From Deltaproteobacteria bacterium (lineage in GTDB: Bacteria > Desulfobacterota > Binatia > UBA12015), in the NCBI GenBank assembly GCA_016874795.1, contig VGTG01000017.1, positions 1-52,496 on the forward strand: 52,496 nucleotides of DNA, in the 5' to 3' direction. Position numbers and translations under genes: made by a program. The notes under the pieces are model-generated. The model had not been told where the DNA came from, did no database searches, and saw only the letters and a list, made by a program, of their open reading frames with translations. Shown in pieces: positions 26,796 to 33,857 of the stretch; within the stretch, counting starts at the first letter, position 1, and the number at the start of each line of letters is the position of its first letter.

Positions 26796-28511
26796 ATGTC
26801 TTGCCGGACCCACGCGCTCGTCCTCGTGACGCTCGCGCTCGCCCCGGTGATCACGGGTGGCGTACGTCGCGCCGACGCCAGCGAGATCGTCGTCATGATG
26901 CGGGATCGCGTCGGGCGGGACTCGGACCTCGATGCGAAGCCGCTCACGCCCGAAGAGCTCGCGCGGCTGCAGCAATCCGCGGGAGTCACCCTTCGCCCGG
27001 TTCGGCTCGCCGACGACGGAGCGCAGGTGCTGGCGCTTCCGGCCGCGCTCGACCAAGGCGCCGCGCGCGACATCCTCGCCGATCTCCGCGGGCTGCACGA
27101 GGTCGTCTACGCCGATGACGATCTCGTGACGCCGCTCGCCTCCGACATCCCCGCGGGAATGGTCGATCGCATCGTCATCCGGCTGGACGACCGGGGCTCG
27201 CGTGATGCCTCCGATGCGGGGATCGCGATGCCGCAGGAGACCGTTCGCGCGCTCTCCGCCGTCGCCGGCGTGCCTCTCTTCTACGAGCGGCCCGTCTCGG
27301 GCGGCGCGTACGCGCTCCGTCTCTTCCAGCGGCTCGCCGGAGCCGAGGTCGCGCGCATCGCGAAGCGTCTCGCCGCCGACTCGCGCGTCGCGTACGCGGA
27401 GCCGGCAGCGCGAGGTCGCTTCCAGGCGATCCCCGACGACCCGCTCTTCGCGAAGCAATGGGACCTCCTCGCGACGCCGGCGGGAATCAACGCGCCCGCG
27501 GCGTGGGAGAGGACCGCCGGCAACCCCGACGTCGTCGTCGCGGTGCTCGACTCGGGGATCGTTCGCGATCATCCCGATCTTCGCGGGCGCACGCTCCAGG
27601 GCTGGGACTTCGTCTCCGACGTCCGTCGCTCGAGCGACTGGAATGGCCGCGATCCCGATCCCGGAGATCCGGGCGACGCGACCGCCGCCTCCGAGTGCGC
27701 CGCCGGCGACCCTTCCTCCGAGTCGACGTGGCACGGGACGCACGTCGCGGGAATGATCGGCGCGCGCGCGAACGACGGCGTCGGGATCGCGGGAGTCGCT
27801 TCGGGTGCGCGCCTTCTTCCCGTGCGCGTCGGCGCGAAGTGCGGCATCGATCCGATCGACCTCGCGGACGCGGTCCGCTGGGCCTCGGGCGCGGTCGTTC
27901 CCGGAGCACACCTCGCGGACGTGCCGGTCGCGAACCCGCAGCCGGCGCGCGTCCTCAACCTGAGCATGGAGTTCCCCGGTCCGTGTCCGCGCTTCCTGCA
28001 AGATGCGATCACCGCCGCGACGAAGGCCGGTGCGCTCGTCGTCGCCGCGGCGGGAAACGCCGCGAGCCCGGCCGAGCGCTACTATCCGGCGAACTGCGCG
28101 GGCGTGCTCGCGGTCGGCGCGACCGATCGGAGCGGCGGGCGCACGCCGTACTCGAACTACGGTCGCGTGCACGTCTCCGCGCCGGGCGGCTCGCTCGCCG
28201 CCTCGCCGGAGGAGGGCGTGCTCTCGACCTGGAACACGGGCAAGCGCGCGCCGGCCGCGCACTCCTTTGGCTTCAAGGAAGGGACGAGCATGTCCGCTCC
28301 GCTCGTCGCCGGCGTCGCGGCGCTCGTGCTCTCCCTCGATCCGTCGCTCGATCCCGGCGCCGTGCACAACCTCGTAGCGGACACCGCGCGCCCGTTCCCC
28401 GTCGGGACGGCCGCGGACTGCGTCTCGGACGGACCCCGCTCGTGCGGCGCGGGCATCCTCGACGCGGCGGCGGCGGTCGCCGCGACCCCGACACGGCAAG
28501 GAGAAGGATGA
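26796..28511 (+). CDS. Exported subtilisin-like serine protease (S8 family), 571 aa
   Basis: Secreted protease. A signal peptide (HALVLVTLALAPVITGG, cleavage near ADA-SEI) is followed by a long propeptide-like region (30-220) with two related halves (residues around APL-type LARLQQSAGVTLRPV and ALSAVAGVPLFYERPV). The catalytic domain (about 225-570) has the full triad: Asp in VVAVLDSGIVRDHPDL, His in WHGTHVAGMIGARAN, Ser in GTSMSAPLVAGVAAL, plus the oxyanion Asn in VVAAAGNAASP. Six or so cysteines in the catalytic part suggest disulfides. ATG 26796 lacks a clear Shine-Dalgarno. Its stop overlaps the crotonase start (ATGA at 28508-28511). Confidence 0.93.
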   Translation: MSCRTHALVLVTLALAPVITGGVRRADASEIVVMMRDRVGRDSDLDAKPLTPEELARLQQSAGVTLRPVRLADDGAQVLALPAALDQGAARDILADLRGLHEVVYADDDLVTPLASDIPAGMVDRIVIRLDDRGSRDASDAGIAMPQETVRALSAVAGVPLFYERPVSGGAYALRLFQRLAGAEVARIAKRLAADSRVAYAEPAARGRFQAIPDDPLFAKQWDLLATPAGINAPAAWERTAGNPDVVVAVLDSGIVRDHPDLRGRTLQGWDFVSDVRRSSDWNGRDPDPGDPGDATAASECAAGDPSSESTWHGTHVAGMIGARANDGVGIAGVASGARLLPVRVGAKCGIDPIDLADAVRWASGAVVPGAHLADVPVANPQPARVLNLSMEFPGPCPRFLQDAITAATKAGALVVAAAGNAASPAERYYPANCAGVLAVGATDRSGGRTPYSNYGRVHVSAPGGSLAASPEEGVLSTWNTGKRAPAAHSFGFKEGTSMSAPLVAGVAALVLSLDPSLDPGAVHNLVADTARPFPVGTAADCVSDGPRSCGAGILDAAAAVAATPTRQGEG

Positions 28512-29293
28512 TGGCGCAGCTCGGAACCTTCGGCGACGTCGCGGTCGATCTCGACCCTGCCGACCACGTCGCGACCGCGGAGATCCGCCGCGCGCCGAAC
28601 AACTTCTTCGACAAGACGCTGATCGCCTCGCTCGCGGACGCCTTCGAGGCGCTCGACGCGAACCCGGACTGCCGCGCGATCGTCCTCTGCTCGGAGGGAA
28701 AGCACTTCTGCGCCGGCGCGAACTTCGGCGGCGGCGATCCGGGGATCGGCGGACCGGGGCGCCACCTCTACGACGAAGCCGTGCGCCTCTTCTCGACGAA
28801 GACACCCGTCGTCGCGGCGGTGCAGGGCGCCGCGATCGGCGGCGGTCTCGGGTTGGCGCTGATGCCGGACTTCCGCGTCGCCTCGCCCGAGGCGCGCTTC
28901 AGCGCGAACTTCGCGCGACTCGGCTTTCATCACGGCTTTGGCTTGACGGTGACGCTGCCGCGCGTCGTCGGGCCGCAGAAGGCTCTCGAGCTGCTCTACC
29001 TCGGCGCGCGCCTCAGCGGCGAGGAAGCGCTCGCGATCGGGCTCTGCGACCGGCTCGCGGCACCGGATCGCGTACGCGAGGAAGCGCACGCGCTCGCGGC
29101 GGAGATCGCCGTCTCGGGCCCGCTCGCGATCGCCTCGATCCGCGAGACGATGCGCGCCGGGCTCGCGGACCAGATCCGCATCGCGACCGACCGCGAGAAG
29201 GCCGAGCAGGACCGGCTCGAGAAGACCGAGGACTTTCGCGAAGGCATCGCCGCGATGGCGGAGCGGCGGACGCCGCGATTCCGCGGGCGCTGA
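28508..29293 (+). CDS. Enoyl-CoA hydratase/isomerase family protein lacking the usual glutamates, 261 aa
   Basis: Crotonase fold: oxyanion segment HFCAGANFGG, the second loop AAIGGGLGLALMPDFRVASP, and NFARLGFHHGFGLTVTLPR. In hydratases a Glu stands in GGGxEL and another in F-x-x-PE; here those positions read GGGLGL and FSANFARLG, so neither glutamate is present. The enzyme is therefore unlikely to be a standard 2-enoyl-CoA hydratase; it may be an isomerase, hydrolase or other crotonase variant. ATG 28508 overlaps the protease stop and has AAGGAGAAGG directly before it, so the two genes are co-transcribed despite unrelated roles. Confidence 0.82.
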   Translation: MMAQLGTFGDVAVDLDPADHVATAEIRRAPNNFFDKTLIASLADAFEALDANPDCRAIVLCSEGKHFCAGANFGGGDPGIGGPGRHLYDEAVRLFSTKTPVVAAVQGAAIGGGLGLALMPDFRVASPEARFSANFARLGFHHGFGLTVTLPRVVGPQKALELLYLGARLSGEEALAIGLCDRLAAPDRVREEAHALAAEIAVSGPLAIASIRETMRAGLADQIRIATDREKAEQDRLEKTEDFREGIAAMAERRTPRFRGR

Positions 29294-29322
29294 GATCCGC
29301 TCGCGCGGAGGAGGAGTGGGCC

Positions 29323-29451
29323 GTGAGGAAGAGGGGGGAATCGGACGTCGACGCGTCGCTCCGTTACTGGGCCGAGATGTTCCGCTACGAGCTCTGTCGG
29401 AACCGCCGCGGCCAGGGCTGCGTGCCCCCGGACGCGGGGAAGACCTTCTGA
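29323..29451 (+). CDS. Small protein, 42 aa
   Basis: GTG 29323 follows a strong GGAGGAGGAG ribosome site. The 42-residue product contains SLRYWAEMFRYELCRNRRG and ends PPDAGKTF, with two cysteines and an aromatic/basic middle. Codons have high third-position G/C. The stop lies 7 bp before the ATG of the acyltransferase, which points to co-transcription with it and with the pagL-like gene. There is no signal peptide or membrane helix. I recognise no family. Confidence 0.55.
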   Translation: MRKRGESDVDASLRYWAEMFRYELCRNRRGQGCVPPDAGKTF

Positions 29452-29458
29452 ACGTCGA

Positions 29459-30085
29459 ATGGATCCATCCTCGAATCCCGCACCGAAGCCGGCCGAGATC
29501 GAGCCCGCCGAGAGGCGCGCCAACCCGGCGGCGATCCTGCGCAACTTCCTGAGGGAGCACTCCTTCGGGGAGATCGCCTCGCTCGTCACCGAGCACTACC
29601 TCGGCGCGCTCGTGCGCGGCTTCCCCGGGATGACGGGGGTCGGCCTCCGCTGGCTCCTCTACAAGATGCTCTTCAAGCGGCTCGACGGCTTCGCGTTCAT
29701 CTACGCCGGAGCGCGCCTCGATCACGTCCGCGGCATCGAGGCGGGTGCTTCCTGCTCGGTCAACGCGGGCGCGTTCGTCAGCGGCCGGGGCGGCTTGACG
29801 CTCGGGAGCGGGGTCCTGATCGGACCGAACGCGGTGATCGTGTCGACGGACCACGTCTTCGACGGCGCTCGCCCGATCGCGGAGCAGGGACAGCTCCTGC
29901 GCCCGACGACGATCGGCGACGACGTGTGGATCGGCGCGAACGCGGTGATCCTCGCCGGCGTCAAGATCGCGACCGGAACGGTCGTCGCGGCCGGCGCTGT
30001 GGTGGGCAAGGACACGGAGCCGTATACGATCGTCGGCGGCGTGCCGGCGCGCGAGATCGGCCGTCGGAAGAACGCACCCGTCTAG
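29459..30085 (+). CDS. Left-handed beta-helix acyltransferase (hexapeptide family), 208 aa
   Basis: The C-terminal half has hexapeptide repeats ([LIV]-G-x4) typical of trimeric acetyl/acyltransferases: GIEAGASCSVNAGAFVSG, LTLGSGVLIGPNAVI, TIGDDVWIGANAVILAGVKI, ATGTVVAAGAVVGKD. STDHVF (about 123-128) has the histidine usually acting as general base in the maltose-O-acetyltransferase/NodL group. The N-terminal 90 residues are helical. Its place between a small ORF and a lipid A deacylase suggests a role in modifying envelope polysaccharide or lipid A; that is inference from position. It ends in TAG. Confidence 0.87.
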   Translation: MDPSSNPAPKPAEIEPAERRANPAAILRNFLREHSFGEIASLVTEHYLGALVRGFPGMTGVGLRWLLYKMLFKRLDGFAFIYAGARLDHVRGIEAGASCSVNAGAFVSGRGGLTLGSGVLIGPNAVIVSTDHVFDGARPIAEQGQLLRPTTIGDDVWIGANAVILAGVKIATGTVVAAGAVVGKDTEPYTIVGGVPAREIGRRKNAPV

Positions 30086-30116
30086 CCGAAGACGAGCACG
30101 ACACGCCCACTTCCCC

Positions 30117-30752
30117 ATGCAGGCCCGCCACCGTCGCATCCGCGCCGCGCTCTTCGCCTGCGTCGTCCTTGCCGCCTTGGTCGCACCGCCCGAGCGGGCT
30201 CGCGCGGTCGACCCGAATCCGGCCGTGTTCGACCTCGGACGGATGTCGCTCGGCTTCTTCTCGGGCGCGGGCTTCGGCTTCGCGCGGCCCGGCTACGCCG
30301 GGGGCGAGACGGACGAGGTGCTCCTCGTGCCGTTCTACCCGCAGCTCGGGATCGGCATCTCCGGCCCGCTCGGCGGAGAGGCCTGGTACGCCGGCGCCTT
30401 CGAGATGATGCTCGAAGGGACTTTCCTCGTGAACACGAGCCCGCGCAGCGGCTTCGCGGGCGGCGGCGGTGTCCTCTTCCGCTACGACTTCCTCTCCGTC
30501 CCGCACGTCGTTCCCTACGCCGAGCTCGGCGGCGGAATGCTCGACCTCGAGTTCGACCTGAACGACCAGCGCGACGGCTTCAACTTCAGCCTCGACGGCG
30601 GCCTCGGCATCCGCTGGTTCATCGACGCGAACACGGTGCTGTCGCTCGCCTATCGCTGGCAGCACCTCTCGAACGCCGGAACGGCCCTGCCGAACGACGG
30701 CATCGACACGCACCAGCCGCTCCTCGGGATCTCCTACTACTTCGACAGCTGA
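30117..30752 (+). CDS. PagL-like outer-membrane lipid A 3-O-deacylase / acyloxyacyl hydrolase, 211 aa
   Basis: PagL is an eight-stranded outer-membrane barrel that removes an ester-linked acyl chain from lipid A. Here a signal peptide (RAALFACVVLAALVAPP, cleavage near ARA-VDP) is followed by alternating beta strands and the active-site signature YRWQHLSNAG with H183 and S185, then NDGIDTHQPLLGISYYF, whose terminal aromatic residue is the usual outer-membrane assembly signal. Length fits the family. The gene follows the hexapeptide acyltransferase by 31 bp and overlaps the convergent WYL regulator by 16 bp. There is no clear ribosome site before ATG 30117. Confidence 0.82.
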   Translation: MQARHRRIRAALFACVVLAALVAPPERARAVDPNPAVFDLGRMSLGFFSGAGFGFARPGYAGGETDEVLLVPFYPQLGIGISGPLGGEAWYAGAFEMMLEGTFLVNTSPRSGFAGGGGVLFRYDFLSVPHVVPYAELGGGMLDLEFDLNDQRDGFNFSLDGGLGIRWFIDANTVLSLAYRWQHLSNAGTALPNDGIDTHQPLLGISYYFDS

Positions 30753-31831
30753 CGGCTCGCGGCCTGCGCTCTCGCGCGCGCCGGCGTACGGGCGCCGTGG
30801 AGCGCTGCCGCCTCCGCGAGCCTCGTCGCGATCTCCTCGCGAAGCGAAGCCGGCTCGAGGACCTCGACCCACGGGCTCGTCGCCATGATCCAGTTCGAGA
30901 GCTCGGTCGTGCCGCGCACCTTCATCTCGAGGTGCGTCCGCCCGTCCGGTCCTGCGAAGAAACACTGCGTCGGATGGATCTGCCGCGCGCGGAGGTACGC
31001 CTCCGTCTCGCGCGTCTGCAGCGCGAGCACGACGCGCGTCGTCTCGCCGTCGACGATGCCGAACATCCCGTTCGTGTAGCGCGCGGGATCGAACCCTTTC
31101 GGATACGGGAAGTGGATCTTCTCGCCGCTCTCGTCGAGCTTGACGGACACGGAGCGGATGCGGTCGACCGCGAGCCAGACGGCCTTCCGGTAGAGGTGGC
31201 TGTGGCCGAGGAGGTAGAGCCCGCCGCGGTGCTCGACGAGGCTCAGCGGGTCGAACTCGTGCTCGCGGCCCTCGCCGACGAGACCCGCGTAGTGGATCAC
31301 GAGCCGATATTGCTCGATCAGCGCGCGCAAGAGGCGATCGATCTCGTCCTCCATGCCGGCGTAGCTCTTCGGCATGTAGGGCAGGGCGTAGAACTTCCGG
31401 TCCGCGTTCTCGAGGCGCCGTCGCGCGCCGGACGGAACCGTCTCGCGGAGCCGCTCCCACACGTCCTGGTTGAACGAGTCGAGGATCGTGCCCGAGAGGA
31501 CGCGCGCGAGGCGGAGCGCGAAGAAGAGGAAGAGCACCTCCCACTCCGTCGTCGCGGGAGCGGAGCGATGGTCGGCGAAGCGCAGCACGCGGCGATCGCC
31601 TTGACGCACGACCTCGAGCAGCGGGCGTCCGCGCGCGTCGACGAGCTCACGGCGGCAGACCTCGAGGTAGCGCGCGAGCGTGCGCTCGGTGATGCGGAGC
31701 TCGTCGCGGATCGCCTCGAGGCTCCAGCCGTTCGGGCGGTCGCGGAGCTCGTGGACGAGCCGCGCGAGCCGCGTCGCCGCTCCATAGGTCGGCCGGCGGG
31801 CTTCCACCGGCTTCTTCTTCGCTCGGGCCAT
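30737..31831 (-). CDS. WYL-domain transcriptional regulator, 364 aa
   Basis: An N-terminal winged helix-turn-helix (about 20-75, SLEAIRDELRITERTLARYL) precedes a WYL domain (about 155-225) and a C-terminal WCX-type extension (about 260-345). WYL proteins bind nucleic acids or small ligands and control stress, DNA repair and defence genes. ATG 31831 has GGAGGACCTCCCG just upstream. A perfect 7-bp palindrome (31846-31864) lies 15 bp upstream of the start and is a plausible autoregulatory operator shared with the divergent gene at 31887. No defence genes are next to it. Confidence 0.87.
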   Translation of the reverse strand: MARAKKKPVEARRPTYGAATRLARLVHELRDRPNGWSLEAIRDELRITERTLARYLEVCRRELVDARGRPLLEVVRQGDRRVLRFADHRSAPATTEWEVLFLFFALRLARVLSGTILDSFNQDVWERLRETVPSGARRRLENADRKFYALPYMPKSYAGMEDEIDRLLRALIEQYRLVIHYAGLVGEGREHEFDPLSLVEHRGGLYLLGHSHLYRKAVWLAVDRIRSVSVKLDESGEKIHFPYPKGFDPARYTNGMFGIVDGETTRVVLALQTRETEAYLRARQIHPTQCFFAGPDGRTHLEMKVRGTTELSNWIMATSPWVEVLEPASLREEIATRLAEAAALHGARTPARARAQAASRQLSK

Positions 31832-31845
31832 CGGGAGGTCCTCCG

Positions 31846-31864
31846 CCCGACAGCCGTTGTCGGG
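31846..31864. promoter_or_regulatory. Operator-like palindrome between WYL regulator and divergent small secreted protein
   Basis: CCCGACA-GCCGT-TGTCGGG is a perfect 7-bp inverted repeat around 5 bases, with arms that contain the GACA/TGTC element common in regulator sites. It lies between two divergent starts (31831 minus and 31887 plus). A TATACG at 31874-31879 could be a -10 box for the plus-strand gene but has no convincing -35. Assignment to the WYL protein is inference. Confidence 0.4.
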
Positions 31865-31886
31865 GCATGGGACTATACGTCGTTCC

Positions 31887-32432
31887 ATGCAGAACGCGAA
31901 CAGACGGCGAAGAAGAATTCTGGGTTGGCGGTTCCGGCCGGCGAGATCCCTCGATCCGGCGTGGCGCCGGCAGGGGCCGAGCCGGCTTTCCCCGACGAGC
32001 CCGACGTGGCTCGTCCTCGGCATCTGCCTGTCGATCGGGATCGCCTGGGGAGGGGCGGTCGGGGCCGGTGCCGAGGAGGGTGGAAGCGCCGCCGCCCGGA
32101 GCGAAGCCGCGATGCGCGACGCCTTCTGCGCGCTCGCCGAGGCCTCGGAGTCGGCGGCGGACACGTGCCTTCGTTGCCTCGCGCATGCGCCCGCCTGCGA
32201 GGAGCTGCCGTCGCGCCTTCGGGCGATCGATGCGCGGATCGCGCTCGTCGAGCGCGTCTCGGCGGAGCACGCGGTGACGATCGATGCTGCGGAACCGATC
32301 GACCCCATCGACGCGGGAACGTGCGGCGATCGCTGGTTCGACGCGGAGCAGCGGCTCGGCGAATGCATGCTCGTCGCCCTGATCGTCCCGCCCGACGCGG
32401 CGGAGCCCGACGCGGCGGCGCTCAGGCCATGA
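31887..32432 (+). CDS. Small cysteine-containing membrane-anchored or exported protein, 181 aa
   Basis: After a very basic N-terminus (NRRRRRILGWRFRPARS) a hydrophobic helix at about 50-68 (TWLVLGICLSIGIAWGGAVG) could be an uncleaved anchor or a signal peptide ending near GAG-AEE. The following 110 residues contain about seven cysteines (FCALAEAS, CLRCLAHAPACEEL, CGDRW, GECM), which suggests an oxidised extracytoplasmic domain. ATG 31887 is used; TTG 31857 in the same frame gives ten more residues. The 3' end overlaps the DUF1501 gene by 11 bp. I recognise no family. Confidence 0.55.
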   Translation: MQNANRRRRRILGWRFRPARSLDPAWRRQGPSRLSPTSPTWLVLGICLSIGIAWGGAVGAGAEEGGSAAARSEAAMRDAFCALAEASESAADTCLRCLAHAPACEELPSRLRAIDARIALVERVSAEHAVTIDAAEPIDPIDAGTCGDRWFDAEQRLGECMLVALIVPPDAAEPDAAALRP

Positions 32433-33849
32433 TGTCTCGAACGACCTTGCCGTGTACGTCGGTCAGGCGGAAGTCACGCCCCTGGTGGCGATAGACGAGC
32501 TTCTCGTGGTCGATGCCGAGGAGCGCCAGGACCGTCGCGTTCAGGTCGTGCACGTGCACGGGATTCTCGACGGCGGTGTGACCGAGCTCGTCGGTGCGTC
32601 CGTGGACGTGACCCGCCTTGACGCCTCCGCCGGCGAGCCAGATCGTGAAGGCGTCGCGCTGATGGTCTCGCCCGGCGGCGGCGCCCGCGCCCGACTGGTC
32701 CTTCGACTGCGCCATCGGCGTGCGCCCGAACTCGGAGGCCCAGATCACGAGCGTGTCCTCGAGGAGCCCCCTCTGCGCGAGGTCGCGCACGAGCGCCGCG
32801 GCGGGCCGGTCGATCCGATTGCACTTCCCGGGGAGAACCGCGCGCAGGGCCGTGTGGTGATCCCAGCCGTTGTCGAAGATCTGGACGAATCGGACGCCGC
32901 GCTCGATCAGGCGCCGCGCGAGGAGGCACTGATTCGCGAATGCATTCCGACCGAGCGACGTGCCGTACATCTCCTGGATCGCCGCGGGCTCCCGTGAGAT
33001 GTCGGTCGCCTCCGGGACGGACATCTGCATCCGGAAGGCGAGCTCGTACTGCGCGATCCGCTCCTCGATCTCGGGCGAGTGCCACCGCTTGGCCGCCGCA
33101 CCGTCGATCTTCGCCAGGGCGGCGACCGCTTCGCGTTGATCCTCGCGCGTGACGCCCGGCGGATCGGCGAGAAAGTGGACGGGGGAGCCCTGATCGCGGA
33201 GCTCCACTCCCTGGTAGCGGGTCGGCAGGAAGCCGCTGCCCCAGCTCGCGCGGCCGCTCGCGGGCTGCGTCGGCGTCGAGACGAGCGAGACGAACGCAGG
33301 CAGGTCCTCGTTCTCGCTGCCGAGGCCGTACGCGACCCAGGAGCCGATGCTCGGCCGGCCGAAGCGGCCGATCCCCGTGAGGAGCTCGAGCTCCGCCGGA
33401 GTGTGGTTGAACTCGTCCGTCTGCATCGAGTGGATCACGGTGACGTCGTCGACGATGTCGCGGAAGTGCGGCAGGAGCTCGGACACGCCGACGCCGGCGC
33501 GCCCGACGCGCTCGAACCGGTACGGAGAGCCGAACAGCACCGGGCTCTGGCGCAGGAACGCGAACCGCTTCCCGACGAAGAGCTCGTCCGGGCAGGCGTC
33601 GCCGTCGTGCCGGAGGAGAGTCGGCTTCGGATCGAGCAGGTCGAGCTGCGACGTCCCGCCGACCATCGTCAAGTAGATCACGCGCTTCGCCTTCGGTGCG
33701 AAGTGCGGCGGAGCCGAGAAGCCGCCGGCGAGCGCGGCGCGCGCTTCGCGTGCGAGCCATCCGCCGGCCGCGACCGACACGAGGCTCGTTCCGAGGTGGC
33801 CGAGGAAGCGTCGCCGCGTCACGCGCGGCTCTCGTTCTCGTTCGATCAC
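32422..33849 (-). CDS. DUF1501 protein with Tat signal, 475 aa
   Basis: DUF1501 proteins belong to the alkaline-phosphatase-like/sulfatase superfamily and in Planctomycetes and Verrucomicrobia nearly always sit beside PSD1 (DUF1549/DUF1553) genes, as here; their function is unproven. A twin-arginine signal, VTRRRFLGHLGTSLVSVAAG, opens the protein, so it should be exported folded. Family features seen: VIYLTMVGGTSQLDLLDPKP, FNHTPAELELLTG, DNGWDHHTAL and ASEFGRTPMAQ. GTG 33849 with AGGAG 5-6 bases upstream is the start. It begins 8 bp after the PSD1 stop, so the pair is an operon. Confidence 0.9.
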   Translation of the reverse strand: MIEREREPRVTRRRFLGHLGTSLVSVAAGGWLAREARAALAGGFSAPPHFAPKAKRVIYLTMVGGTSQLDLLDPKPTLLRHDGDACPDELFVGKRFAFLRQSPVLFGSPYRFERVGRAGVGVSELLPHFRDIVDDVTVIHSMQTDEFNHTPAELELLTGIGRFGRPSIGSWVAYGLGSENEDLPAFVSLVSTPTQPASGRASWGSGFLPTRYQGVELRDQGSPVHFLADPPGVTREDQREAVAALAKIDGAAAKRWHSPEIEERIAQYELAFRMQMSVPEATDISREPAAIQEMYGTSLGRNAFANQCLLARRLIERGVRFVQIFDNGWDHHTALRAVLPGKCNRIDRPAAALVRDLAQRGLLEDTLVIWASEFGRTPMAQSKDQSGAGAAAGRDHQRDAFTIWLAGGGVKAGHVHGRTDELGHTAVENPVHVHDLNATVLALLGIDHEKLVYRHQGRDFRLTDVHGKVVRDIMA

Positions 33850-33857
33850 GGCTGCTC

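Noticed and set aside
26359-29451. RiPP biosynthesis locus (29-aa precursor plus S8 protease)
   Set aside because: No modification enzyme or dedicated transporter is adjacent, and the protease has the layout of an ordinary exported subtilase; kept only as an open question under the small-ORF finding.
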